Shown: piece by piece, positions 53,685 to 62,080 of the stretch | Position numbering within the stretch: the first letter of the stretch is position 1 | Layout: every line of letters begins with the position of its first letter | Assembly (NCBI GenBank): GCA_011526585.1 | Contig: WYBB01000243.1 | Coordinates: 1 to 64,000, forward strand | Length of the DNA stretch: 64,000 nucleotides | Direction: 5' to 3' | Origin: Deltaproteobacteria bacterium | GTDB lineage: Bacteria > Myxococcota_A > UBA9042 > PHBI01 | Program-made: the position numbers and the translations under genes | The notes under the pieces: model-generated | Told to the model about the DNA's origin: nothing | The model's database searches: none | What the model saw: the letters and a program-made list of their open reading frames with translations, nothing else

Positions 53685-54596
53685 TCAGAAGCTCCCGTAG
53701 CGCAGGCCGAGCGTCGTCGTGACGCGGCCGGATTGATTGACGCCGCCGTCGTCGACGGCGATCGGTCCGTCGACGCTCGCCTGCATCGTCCAGTGCGGGT
53801 CGAAGCGCCACGAGCCGGCCAGCGTCACCCCGAGCTCACGCCGCGCCGATCCCGCCAGCGCCTTTTCGCCGAGCCGCGTCTCGTCGGTCCACGACAGGTG
53901 CGGCACCAGGCTCAGCACCACGTCGTCGGCGACCTCGAGCCCGCCCGCCAGCGCCACCTCCAGCGCGACGCCGAGCCGCTGCTCGACGCCGAGGTCGTCG
54001 CGCCGGCTCGGCAGCGGCACGCTCACGCCCAGATCGAGCCGCGCATACCACGGCAGCCGCGTCACCTCGAGCTCCACCCCCAGCGCGATCACCCACGCGC
54101 CGCGCCCGGTCACGTCGACCGCCAGCGGGGTCTTCGCGTCCTCGGGCGCGCGCCCGGTCGGCGCGACGACCGCGATCGTCGCTGCGATCGCCGGCAGCTC
54201 GAGGATCTCGCCGATCGCCAGGAACTCGTAGCGCAACCCGGCCGCGATGTCGCCGAGCCCACCGCCGAGATCGCTGTCGTGCAGGGTCGAGCGCGCCATC
54301 ACCACCGCCGGCACGCGCAGCGAGATCGAGGCCCGCCGATCGAGCCCGACCAGCCCCCACACCTCGCTACGCCACTCGTGCTCACCGTAGTCGCCGGCGC
54401 CCTGCCACGCGCCCTCGTGATCCCAGCCGCCGACCGCCGACCCCAACGCCGTGCGCACCCCGAGCGCGAAATCCTCCCAGATCAGGAGCCGCCCCACCCC
54501 GAACGCCGTCGCCGACATGCAGCACGGCGCCGCGCTCGACGCTCGCGGCAGCGCGACCAGGCCGAGCCCGACCATCGCTGCCAGCCATCGCATCAT
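53685..54596 (-). CDS. Predicted outer-membrane beta-barrel protein
   Basis: A 303-residue exported protein. The ATG at 54596, with GAGGG upstream, gives a signal peptide cleaved after SSA; the mature protein starts with APCC. Alternating hydrophobic/polar strands (for example RASISLRVPAVVMARS, PWYARLDLGVSVPLP, VVLSLVPHLSWTDE) and the final GRVTTTLGLRYGSF, ending in Phe, are typical of an outer-membrane barrel of about 12-14 strands. An in-frame ATG at 54626 would add ten residues. Function unknown. Confidence 0.78.
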   Translation of the reverse strand: MMRWLAAMVGLGLVALPRASSAAPCCMSATAFGVGRLLIWEDFALGVRTALGSAVGGWDHEGAWQGAGDYGEHEWRSEVWGLVGLDRRASISLRVPAVVMARSTLHDSDLGGGLGDIAAGLRYEFLAIGEILELPAIAATIAVVAPTGRAPEDAKTPLAVDVTGRGAWVIALGVELEVTRLPWYARLDLGVSVPLPSRRDDLGVEQRLGVALEVALAGGLEVADDVVLSLVPHLSWTDETRLGEKALAGSARRELGVTLAGSWRFDPHWTMQASVDGPIAVDDGGVNQSGRVTTTLGLRYGSF

Positions 54597-54775
54597 TGCC
54601 CTCGGTCGAGAATCCTCGTCGCGCATGCGATCTCCCGCGCGCGCCGCCGCGCACCTCCCATGTCTAAGCGCCGCTCGGGCCCTTGGCGATGCGGTCGATT
54701 GTCGCACCCCCGCCTGCGGGGAGCGCTACCCTGGCCATGGCCGATACGCTGTTCGCTGCGCGGCGCTACCGACGC

Positions 54776-55231
54776 TCAACGCTCGTCGGGAAAGATCAGC
54801 TCGCAGTCCACCGCGACCTTCTGCGGCAGGCGGCTGACCTCCAACGAGGGCTCGTGGCAGTCGATGAGGTTCATCGGGTCCGCGCGACGGGCGGTGACGA
54901 CCATGATGTTCGCGAACTGGATCGTGCCACTGACGGGTGTGACCATCTCGAACGCCATCCGGAGCGTGCCGCCGGTCGCGGGCAGCTCGCCGTCGAAGAC
55001 CACGTGATCGAGGCCACCTTCGTCGTTGTCCTCCTGGAGGAAGAGGTAGACGCGCACGCGCTCGCCGAGCCTGACGAGCTTGTTCTTCGCCATGTCGTCG
55101 AGCTCGACGCTGAGCTCGATGACGTGCCGATCGGCGGCGGTCGGCTCCGGGGCGGCCTGGGTGGCGATGGCGAGAGCGGCGACGAGGCATGCGAGCATGG
55201 CGAGACTCCTCCACGAGCTTTGGATGATCAC
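54776..55231 (-). CDS. Small secreted protein, unknown
   Basis: A 151-residue protein with an N-terminal signal peptide (SLAMLACLVAALAIATQA) and a small beta-rich mature domain (VIELSVELDD, VRVYLFLQEDND, SGTIQFANIMVV) with two Cys (LIDCHEP, AVDCELIF) that may pair. No recognised family. Divergent from the AtoE-like gene. Confidence 0.68.
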   Translation of the reverse strand: MIIQSSWRSLAMLACLVAALAIATQAAPEPTAADRHVIELSVELDDMAKNKLVRLGERVRVYLFLQEDNDEGGLDHVVFDGELPATGGTLRMAFEMVTPVSGTIQFANIMVVTARRADPMNLIDCHEPSLEVSRLPQKVAVDCELIFPDER

Positions 55232-55356
55232 GCTGACCGTCCGGCGGTGAAGAGTCGCGCGCCGGCGAACCTGACACTTCCAGGTGATGACCGTGGTCGA
55301 TTGTCGCGCCCGCTCGTCTTCGCATCCCGCCGCGTCCGCGCTATCAAGACCTTGCG

Positions 55357-56754
55357 ATGTCCGAGACCCCCAGCCTGCTCGAGCGCTTCGGCGACCGCCT
55401 GAGCCGGATCGCCGCGCGCCTCATCCCCGATCCCTTCCTCATCGCGCTCGCGCTCACGCTCGTCGTCTTCGTCGCCGGCGCCATCCTGCTCGCCGGCGCC
55501 GACACCGGCGCCGCGTCGATCGCCGGCACGCTCGGCGCGGGGTGGTGGTCGGGCTTCGCCGATCCCGGCCTCCTCGGCTTCGCGCTCCAGATGTGCCTCG
55601 TGCTCGTCACCGGCCACGCGCTCGCGACCGCGCCGCCCGTGCGCCGCGCGCTGGGCCACCTCGCCGCCTTGCCCCGGACCGCCGCCCAGGCGACCTTCCT
55701 CGTCGGCCTCGTCGCCTGCATCGCGGGCGTCCTGCACTGGGGTCTGGCCGCCGTCGTCGGCGCCTTCCTCGCCCGCGAGCTCGCCCGCACCCGCAACGAC
55801 CTCCAGCTCCACTACCCGCTGCTCGCCGCCGCGGCCTACGGCGGCATGGTCGTCTGGCACGGCGGCCTCTCCGGCAGCGCCCCGCTCAAGGTCGCCGAGC
55901 CCGCCCACTTCGCCGCCGACGTCATCGGCCAGCTCCCGGTCGACGCCACCCTCGGCTCGACCCTGAACCTCCTCGTCACCGGCGGGCTCGTCGTCGGGAT
56001 CCCGCTCCTGTGCGCCGCGCTCGTGCCGCGTGACCCCGCGCGCCGCACCCCGCCGCCCTTCGCGCACGTCGATGAATCGTCATTCATCCCCACCGCCGCC
56101 CGCAGCGCCGATTCCGTCGCCCCGACCTGGCACGAGCGCCTGCTCGCCGGTCGCGCGGCCGGCCGCGTCGTCGGCCTCGCGCTCGTCGCGCTGGTCGTCG
56201 CCAGCCTCGTCGCCGGCGGGATCCAGATCGATCTCAACAGCATCAACCTCACCTTCTTCGCGCTCGGCCTCCTCGCGCACGGCTCGGTCAGCGCCTGGCT
56301 CGACGCCGTCGCCGACGGCGCGCGCGGCGCCGGCGCCATCCTCGTGCAGTTCCCGCTCTACTTCGGGATCCTCGGCGTGCTCAAAGCCTCGGGCGCGGTC
56401 GCCGCGCTCTCGCACGCGCTCGCCTCCCTGGCCACGCCGACCACCTTCCCGGTGCTGTCCTACTGGTCGGCCGGCCTGGTCAACGTCTTCGTGCCTTCGG
56501 GCGGTGGGCAGTGGGCGATCCAGGGCGAGATCCTGCTCAGCGCCGGCCAGACCCTCGGCGTCGATCCGGCGCTGACCGTCATGGCGTTTTCCTACGGCGA
56601 CGCCTCGACCAACCTGCTCCAACCCTTCTGGGCCCTGCCGCTGCTCGCGATCACCGGCGTGCGCGCCAAGGAGATCATGGGCTACACCACCCTCGTCGCG
56701 CTCTTCGTCATGACCTTCGTCTCGCTCGCGCTCTTCCTCTTCGCGGCGAGCTGA
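55357..56754 (+). CDS. atoE: AtoE-family short-chain fatty acid transporter
   Basis: A 465-residue membrane carrier with about twelve hydrophobic helices. The N-terminus LERFGDRLSRIAARLIPDPF and the conserved VVWHGGLSGSAPL and PSGGGQWAIQGEI segments match AtoE/TIGR00366-like short-chain fatty acid uptake proteins. It would import acetate-, acetoacetate- or butyrate-like acids. No ato CoA-transferase or thiolase genes lie nearby, so the substrate is from family only. Confidence 0.88.
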   Translation: MSETPSLLERFGDRLSRIAARLIPDPFLIALALTLVVFVAGAILLAGADTGAASIAGTLGAGWWSGFADPGLLGFALQMCLVLVTGHALATAPPVRRALGHLAALPRTAAQATFLVGLVACIAGVLHWGLAAVVGAFLARELARTRNDLQLHYPLLAAAAYGGMVVWHGGLSGSAPLKVAEPAHFAADVIGQLPVDATLGSTLNLLVTGGLVVGIPLLCAALVPRDPARRTPPPFAHVDESSFIPTAARSADSVAPTWHERLLAGRAAGRVVGLALVALVVASLVAGGIQIDLNSINLTFFALGLLAHGSVSAWLDAVADGARGAGAILVQFPLYFGILGVLKASGAVAALSHALASLATPTTFPVLSYWSAGLVNVFVPSGGGQWAIQGEILLSAGQTLGVDPALTVMAFSYGDASTNLLQPFWALPLLAITGVRAKEIMGYTTLVALFVMTFVSLALFLFAAS

Positions 56755-56901
56755 CCGCGCGCCCATGTCGGGCCCATGCGTCATCACCGCCTGCCCGGCC
56801 GCCGCGCGTCGGGCGCGACAAGATGCCGCATCCCCGACGCTCACCGATCGTGCGCATCATGCTCCTCGCGGCGTGCGCGCCGCCCACCCGAGGAGCCCGC
56901 G

Positions 56902-57753
56902 ATGACCTCTCCGATCCGCCTCGTGATCCCCCTGCGCCTCTCGGCGCTCATGCTCGGCGCGCTCGCCGTTGCCGCCTGCGATGACGCCGCCGAGCCAGGC
57001 CCCACCGGTGAGACGCCCGAGCTCGTCTCGCTCGGCCTCCAGGCGAGCGACACGCTCGAGGTCGAGCTGCTCGCCGAGGACGCGCCCGCCGTCGGCCTGA
57101 ACCGCGTCTACTATCGGCTGACGCGCGCGGGCGGCGAAGCGGTGACCGCCGCCACGCTCACCCAGACCCCGATCATGCACATGCAGGCCATGGGCAAGGA
57201 GCATGGCTGCCCGGTCGAGCAACCCCCCGCGCAAGCCGACGCCGACGGCCTCTTCCCGGCGATCATCGTCTTCCAGATGGCCAGCGGCGAGCCCGGCAGC
57301 GGTGACGCCTGGCGCGTCGAGCTCGCGGTCGATCTCGGCGAAGGCGCGCCGAGCGAGACCTTCGTCTTCGCCGATCTGCCGGTCGCCGCCTCCGACGCGC
57401 GCCGCGACCTGGCGCTGACCGATCCGATGGGCAGCCCCAGCGCCGCCGTCGTCACCCTGCACTTCGACCAGCCTCCGCGCGTCGGCCTCAACACCTTCAC
57501 CGTGACCATGCACCACAAGACCGACATGCACGGCATGAGCTGGATGCCCGACGACGACTGCGCGATCACCGTCACCCCCGACATGCCGTCGATGGGCCAC
57601 GGCTCGACCCACAACGTCGACCCGGTGCACGTGGGCAACGGTCGCTACGAGGGCACGGTCAACTTCACCATGCCCGGCCTCTGGCGCGTCGTCTTCGACT
57701 TCTCGCGCGACGGCGCACCGCTCGGCGCGGTCGAGTACACGGTCGCGCTCTGA
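56902..57753 (+). CDS. YtkA-like-domain lipoprotein
   Basis: A 283-residue lipoprotein; GAGGAG before the ATG at 56902 and lipobox AVAAC. The C-terminal half has YtkA/FixH-like motifs: TFTVTMHHKTDMHG, VTPDMPSMGHGS and the final MPGLWRVVFDFSRDG. Its Met/His richness (IMHMQAMGKEHG, MHHKTDMHGMSWM) strongly suggests copper binding in the periplasm. It may deliver or buffer copper for a cuproenzyme. It is read alone, 147 bases after atoE. Confidence 0.8.
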   Translation: MTSPIRLVIPLRLSALMLGALAVAACDDAAEPGPTGETPELVSLGLQASDTLEVELLAEDAPAVGLNRVYYRLTRAGGEAVTAATLTQTPIMHMQAMGKEHGCPVEQPPAQADADGLFPAIIVFQMASGEPGSGDAWRVELAVDLGEGAPSETFVFADLPVAASDARRDLALTDPMGSPSAAVVTLHFDQPPRVGLNTFTVTMHHKTDMHGMSWMPDDDCAITVTPDMPSMGHGSTHNVDPVHVGNGRYEGTVNFTMPGLWRVVFDFSRDGAPLGAVEYTVAL

Positions 57754-58001
57754 CCTCATCGACGAGCGGCCCGCGGCCGTGCGTCGCTGCCGCGCGCCGA
57801 CGCCTCGTGTCGACACGCGGTCAGTCCGCCACCCTCGACCGTCGCCCGCCCGGACCCTGGCCGAGCTTCGTGAAGGCCGGTCGGCGGCTGTCGCCCGCGG
57901 TCCAGACTCTGTCGTTCGCGGTCAAGCCCGGTCAGGCGCGACCGCCTACCTTCCGCTCATCACCGCTCGGTCTCGCCCGAGCCGTGCACGACGGAGGTCT
58001 C

Positions 58002-59504
58002 ATGTTCACGCGTCTCGATCGTCACCCCTGGCTCTGGCTCCTCCTCGGCATGGTGCTCGTCCCCGCTGCGCACCTGCGCGGCGGGATCGGGCTCCTCGGC
58101 TGGATCGCCCCCGTCCCCTTCCTGCGCTACCTGCGCCTCAGGCGCGGGCTCCGCGCCCGGCTCCTGCTCTTCGCCGCGCTCGCCGGCGCCTGGTCGCTCG
58201 CGTTCCTCAAGATCGCCGACCCGTTCCCGGTGGCCGCGATCCCGATCTGGGGCATCGGGCTCGCGCTCTTCCAGTTCCTGCCCTACCTCGCGCACGACAC
58301 GCTCGCCAGGCGGCTCAGCCCGGGGTTCGCCACGCTCGTCTTCCCGGCCGGCCTGGCGATCGCCGAGTGGATCCAGCACGCGCTGACCCCGTTCGGGAGC
58401 TGGGCGGCGACCGCCTACACGCAGCTCGACGACCTGCCGCTGCTCCAGCTCCTCTCGGTCACCGGCATGGCGGGCGTGGCCTTCCTCGTCGGGTGGGTCT
58501 CGTCGATCGCCGACGCCATGCTCGCCGACCCACGCGCGCTCCAGCGCACCGCCATCATCGCGATCGTCACGCTCGTCGCCGTGCACGTCGGGGGCGGCGC
58601 GCGCCTCGCCGCGACCTCCGGCTCCACGCGGCCGACGACCCTGGTCGCCGCCGTGCACACGGACGCGACGACGGCGGGCCTGCCGATGCCCGAGCTCGCG
58701 GAGACGGCGGCGTGGGACCGCGCCCTGGCCGCGCGCACCGAGCGGGCGGCGGCCGCGGGCGCCAGGCTCGTCGTCTGGCCGGAGGTCGCGACCCTGGTGC
58801 GCCCGGAGCACGAGGCGCGCTGGGTGCATGACGTCGCGGCGCTCGCGGCGCGGGCCGACGTCGACGTGGTCGCCGGCTACCTCGTGCCGCTCTCGCTCGA
58901 GCCCGTGCGCTACGAGAACAAGTACGTCTTCGCGCGCGCCGACGGGACCATCGACCACACCTATCACAAGCACCACCCCGTGCCGGGCGAGCCGGCCGAG
59001 CCCGGCGCGGGCGCGCCGCAGCCGATCGCGACCGCCTACGGGACCGTGTCGGGCGCGATCTGCTACGACTACGACTTCCCAAGCTCGGGCCGCGCGCGCG
59101 CCGGGGTCGATATCGTCGCCTTGCCCTCGTCGGACTGGCGCGCGATCGATCCGATCCACACCCACATGGCGGCGATGCGCGCCATCGAGAGCGGCCATTC
59201 GATCGTGCGCTCCACGCGCTTCGGTCTGTCGGCGGGCATCGACCCGGAGGGTCGGCTGCGCGGCTCGCTCAGCCACTTCGATCGCGCCAACGACGGCGAT
59301 CCGGCGGACGGCATCTTGCTCGTGTCGCTGCCGCGGCGCGGCACGACGACGCTCTACGCCATGCTCGGCGAGTGGTTCGTCGCGCTGCTGGCGGCAGGCC
59401 TGGGCACCGCGGTCGCGACGCTGGTCCGGCGCCGCGTCGCCCGGAGGCGCAACATCGGGCCGCGCGATGCCACGCGCGCGGGGGCGACGGCGCCCACGTC
59501 ATGA
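58002..59504 (+). CDS. lnt: Apolipoprotein N-acyltransferase-like protein
   Basis: A 500-residue membrane enzyme that would add the third acyl chain to lipoproteins. Six hydrophobic helices (about 10-195) precede a nitrilase-type domain with the Glu-Lys-Cys triad visible: E261 (VVWPEV), K323 (YHKHHPVPGE) and C354 (GAICYDYDF). A last helix closes the protein. ACGGAGGT lies before the ATG at 58002; upstream frame is low-complexity. The ample lipoproteins in the window are possible substrates. A second, more canonical Lnt elsewhere in the genome cannot be excluded. Confidence 0.85.
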   Translation: MFTRLDRHPWLWLLLGMVLVPAAHLRGGIGLLGWIAPVPFLRYLRLRRGLRARLLLFAALAGAWSLAFLKIADPFPVAAIPIWGIGLALFQFLPYLAHDTLARRLSPGFATLVFPAGLAIAEWIQHALTPFGSWAATAYTQLDDLPLLQLLSVTGMAGVAFLVGWVSSIADAMLADPRALQRTAIIAIVTLVAVHVGGGARLAATSGSTRPTTLVAAVHTDATTAGLPMPELAETAAWDRALAARTERAAAAGARLVVWPEVATLVRPEHEARWVHDVAALAARADVDVVAGYLVPLSLEPVRYENKYVFARADGTIDHTYHKHHPVPGEPAEPGAGAPQPIATAYGTVSGAICYDYDFPSSGRARAGVDIVALPSSDWRAIDPIHTHMAAMRAIESGHSIVRSTRFGLSAGIDPEGRLRGSLSHFDRANDGDPADGILLVSLPRRGTTTLYAMLGEWFVALLAAGLGTAVATLVRRRVARRRNIGPRDATRAGATAPTS

Positions 59505-59521
59505 GGTAGCATCGCGGCCCG

Positions 59522-60523
59522 ATGGGTACGACGGTCCTGTCGGTCGCAACGCGAGCGGTGCTCGAGGCGTGTGAGCGCCTCGGGCTCGACGGCGACGCCC
59601 TGCTCGTGAGCGCGCGCCTCACGCGCGCCGACCTCGCCGATCCGGACGCTCGCATCCCTTGTGAGAAGGCCGATCAGCTCTGGGCGGCCGCCGCGGCTCG
59701 CAGCGGCAACCCGATGCTCGCGCTGGACGCGGCGCTCGCGCTGCCGCTCGGCGCCTATCGTGTGCTCCACTACATCGGGGCGCACGCCCCGACGCTCGGC
59801 GCCGCGCTCGAGCGCGTGGTCCGCTACTTCCCGCTGATCGACGCGCGCGTCGCCTGGCAGGTCGTCGACGAAGACCGCGAGGTCGCGCTGGTCATGGCGA
59901 TCCCGGGCCTGGCGTCGGGCGTGCCGCGGGCGCCGGCCGAGTACACCTTTGCCGCCATCGTGCAGCAGACGCGCGCGTCGACCGGGATCCCCTGGTCGCC
60001 GCGGCGCGTCGAGTTCGAGCACCTTGCGCCACCCGAGGTGGCCGCGCGCCACCGGCGAGCCTTCGGCGCGCCGTGTGCGTACGGGGCCGAGCGCACGGCG
60101 TTGCTCATCGACACGCAGACCTGGGCACGCCCGGTGGCGCGTGCCGATCCGTCGCTGCTCGCGCTGCTCGACCAGCACGCGGGTACGCTCGTCGCCAGCG
60201 TGCCGCATGAGGCCGGCCTGGTCGCACGCCTCCGCGCCTGGCTCGCCGAGCGCATGCAAGCCGGCGATGCGATCGACATCGCGCAGGCGGCGCGCGCGCT
60301 CGGGTTGGGGACGCGCACGCTCCAGCGCCGCCTCGACGAAGATGGCACGAAGTTCGCGACCGTGGTCGACGAGGTGCGCGCCGAGACGGCGCGCTCGCTG
60401 CTCGCCGATCGCACGATCGCGCTCAGCGAGATCGCCTTCCTGCTCGGCTTCTCCGAACAGAGCGCGTTCACGCGCGCGTTCAAGCGCTGGACCGGCAGCA
60501 CGCCCGCGGCGGCGCGCGGCTGA
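59522..60523 (+). CDS. AraC-family regulator with arabinose-binding-like domain
   Basis: A 333-residue regulator of the OruR/ArgR type. The N-terminal about 190 residues (PLGAYRVLHYIGAHAPTLG, YFPLIDARVAW) match the family Arabinose_bd domain. The C-terminal AraC double helix-turn-helix is seen from QAARALGLGTRTLQRRLDED to LSEIAFLLGFSEQSAFTRAFK. It lies 17 bases after lnt in the same direction and converges with miaB. Its ligand is unknown. Confidence 0.9.
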   Translation: MGTTVLSVATRAVLEACERLGLDGDALLVSARLTRADLADPDARIPCEKADQLWAAAAARSGNPMLALDAALALPLGAYRVLHYIGAHAPTLGAALERVVRYFPLIDARVAWQVVDEDREVALVMAIPGLASGVPRAPAEYTFAAIVQQTRASTGIPWSPRRVEFEHLAPPEVAARHRRAFGAPCAYGAERTALLIDTQTWARPVARADPSLLALLDQHAGTLVASVPHEAGLVARLRAWLAERMQAGDAIDIAQAARALGLGTRTLQRRLDEDGTKFATVVDEVRAETARSLLADRTIALSEIAFLLGFSEQSAFTRAFKRWTGSTPAAARG

Positions 60524-60546
60524 GCGAGGTCAGCGCGTGCCCGCGA

Positions 60547-61992
60547 TCAGACGAAGCGGCCGAAGAGCGTGTTGGCCTTGACCTCGACGATCTCGACCCG
60601 CGCCAGCTTGCCGACCCAGCGCTTGTTCCAGAAGTCGCCGAACGGGACCGGCACGTTGACGATCAGGTTCGTGCGCGTGCGGCCCATCATCTGGAAGCCG
60701 CCGCCGCCCTGGCCGGCGGTCCCGCGCGCGGCGCGCTGGGACGGGCCCTCGACCAGGATCTCGACGACCTGGCCGTGCATCGCCTGCATCTTGTCGCGGG
60801 TGATCGCGTCCTGCACGGCGAGCACCCGGGAGAGGCGCGCCTTCTTGACCGCCTCGGGCACGTTGTCGCCGAGCTTCTCGGCGCGCGTGCCGGGGCGCTC
60901 GCTGTACTTGAAGGCGAAGATCGAGTCGTAGCGCACCTCTTCGAGCAGGCGCAGCGTGTCCTCGAACTCGGCGTCGGTCTCGCCGGGGAAGCCGACGATG
61001 ATGTCGGTCGACAGCGCAATCTCCGGGCAGCGCGCGCGCAGCTTGTGCACCTTGTCGCGATAGTCGGCGACGGTGTAGAAGCGGCGCATCTCGTCGAGGA
61101 TGCGATCGTTGCCCGCCTGCACCGGCAGGTGGAAGAACTCGCACAGGGTCCGCAGGCGCCCGAAGAGGTCGATCAGATCGTCGATCGCGTCCATCGGGTG
61201 CGAGGTGGTGAAGCGCAGGCGCTCGAGCCCGGGCACGGCGTCGACGGCGGTGAGCAGCTCGGAAAACGTCGGCACCCGGCTCGCGAGCGGACCGGCGCCC
61301 TCCTGCAGGTCCTTGCCGTAGGAGTTGACGTTCTGGCCGAGCAGCGTCACCTCGCGCGCGCCGGCGGCGACGAGGCGCTCGACCTCGCGCACGACCATCT
61401 CGCGCGGCTTGGAGACCTCGCGCCCGCGCGTGAAGGGCACGATGCAGTAGCTGCAGACCCTGTCGCAGCCCTTCATGATCGTGACGAACTCGCTTACGCG
61501 CGTCTCGTCGCGCGGCTCGGCCTCGACGAAGCGGAAGTCCTTGCGCTTGTAGAACTCGGTCTCGGCGATGCGCCGCTCGCCGCGCTGCATGCGCTCGAGC
61601 AGGGTCGGCAGCTCGCCGATGTGGTCGGGTCCCATCACCAGGTCGAGGTAGGGCACCTTGTCGAGGAGCGCCGCGCCCTCCTGCTGGGCGACGCAGCCGG
61701 CGACGCCGAGCACGAGCTCATCGTTGTGCTCCTTGAGGGGTCGCAGGCGCCCGAGCTGCGAGAGCATCTTCTGCTCGGCCTTGTCGCGCACCGAGCAGGT
61801 GTTGAGCAGGATGAGCTGCGCCTGCGCCGGGTCGTCGGTCGGCGCCCAGCCGTGCGGCGCCAGCACCTGCATGATCCGATCGGTGTCGTTGACGTTCATC
61901 TGGCAGCCGAAGGTCTGCACGTGCACGAAGCGTGTCGCCCCCGGCGCCGTGCTCACTCCGTTTTCGCTCTGCTTCAGCTCGACCGCGACCAC
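60547..61992 (-). CDS. miaB: tRNA-2-methylthio-N6-isopentenyladenosine-37 synthase MiaB
   Basis: A 481-residue radical-SAM methylthiotransferase. The N-terminal UPF0004 domain has the three auxiliary-cluster Cys in TFGCQMN, NTCSVRDKAEQK and GVAGCVAQ. The radical SAM cluster is GCDRVCSYCIVPF. The C-terminal TRAM domain (QVVEILVEGPSQ) binds tRNA. GTG start at 61992; MiaB-specific SVRDKAEQK and NVNSYG separate it from RimO and MtaB. It adds the methylthio group at A37 next to the anticodon. Confidence 0.94.
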   Translation of the reverse strand: MVAVELKQSENGVSTAPGATRFVHVQTFGCQMNVNDTDRIMQVLAPHGWAPTDDPAQAQLILLNTCSVRDKAEQKMLSQLGRLRPLKEHNDELVLGVAGCVAQQEGAALLDKVPYLDLVMGPDHIGELPTLLERMQRGERRIAETEFYKRKDFRFVEAEPRDETRVSEFVTIMKGCDRVCSYCIVPFTRGREVSKPREMVVREVERLVAAGAREVTLLGQNVNSYGKDLQEGAGPLASRVPTFSELLTAVDAVPGLERLRFTTSHPMDAIDDLIDLFGRLRTLCEFFHLPVQAGNDRILDEMRRFYTVADYRDKVHKLRARCPEIALSTDIIVGFPGETDAEFEDTLRLLEEVRYDSIFAFKYSERPGTRAEKLGDNVPEAVKKARLSRVLAVQDAITRDKMQAMHGQVVEILVEGPSQRAARGTAGQGGGGFQMMGRTRTNLIVNVPVPFGDFWNKRWVGKLARVEIVEVKANTLFGRFV

Positions 61993-62080
61993 CGCGCCCT
62001 CCGCTCTCGGACGACAAGAGCGCGCGACCTAACAAGCCGATCCCGGGAGGTCAAGGATCGGCCGACGGGCCGACGCGCGC

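Noticed and set aside
54708-54721. CCCCGC/GCGGGG palindrome as a terminator
   Set aside because: Two-base loop is too small and no T-run follows; it may be chance in GC-rich DNA.
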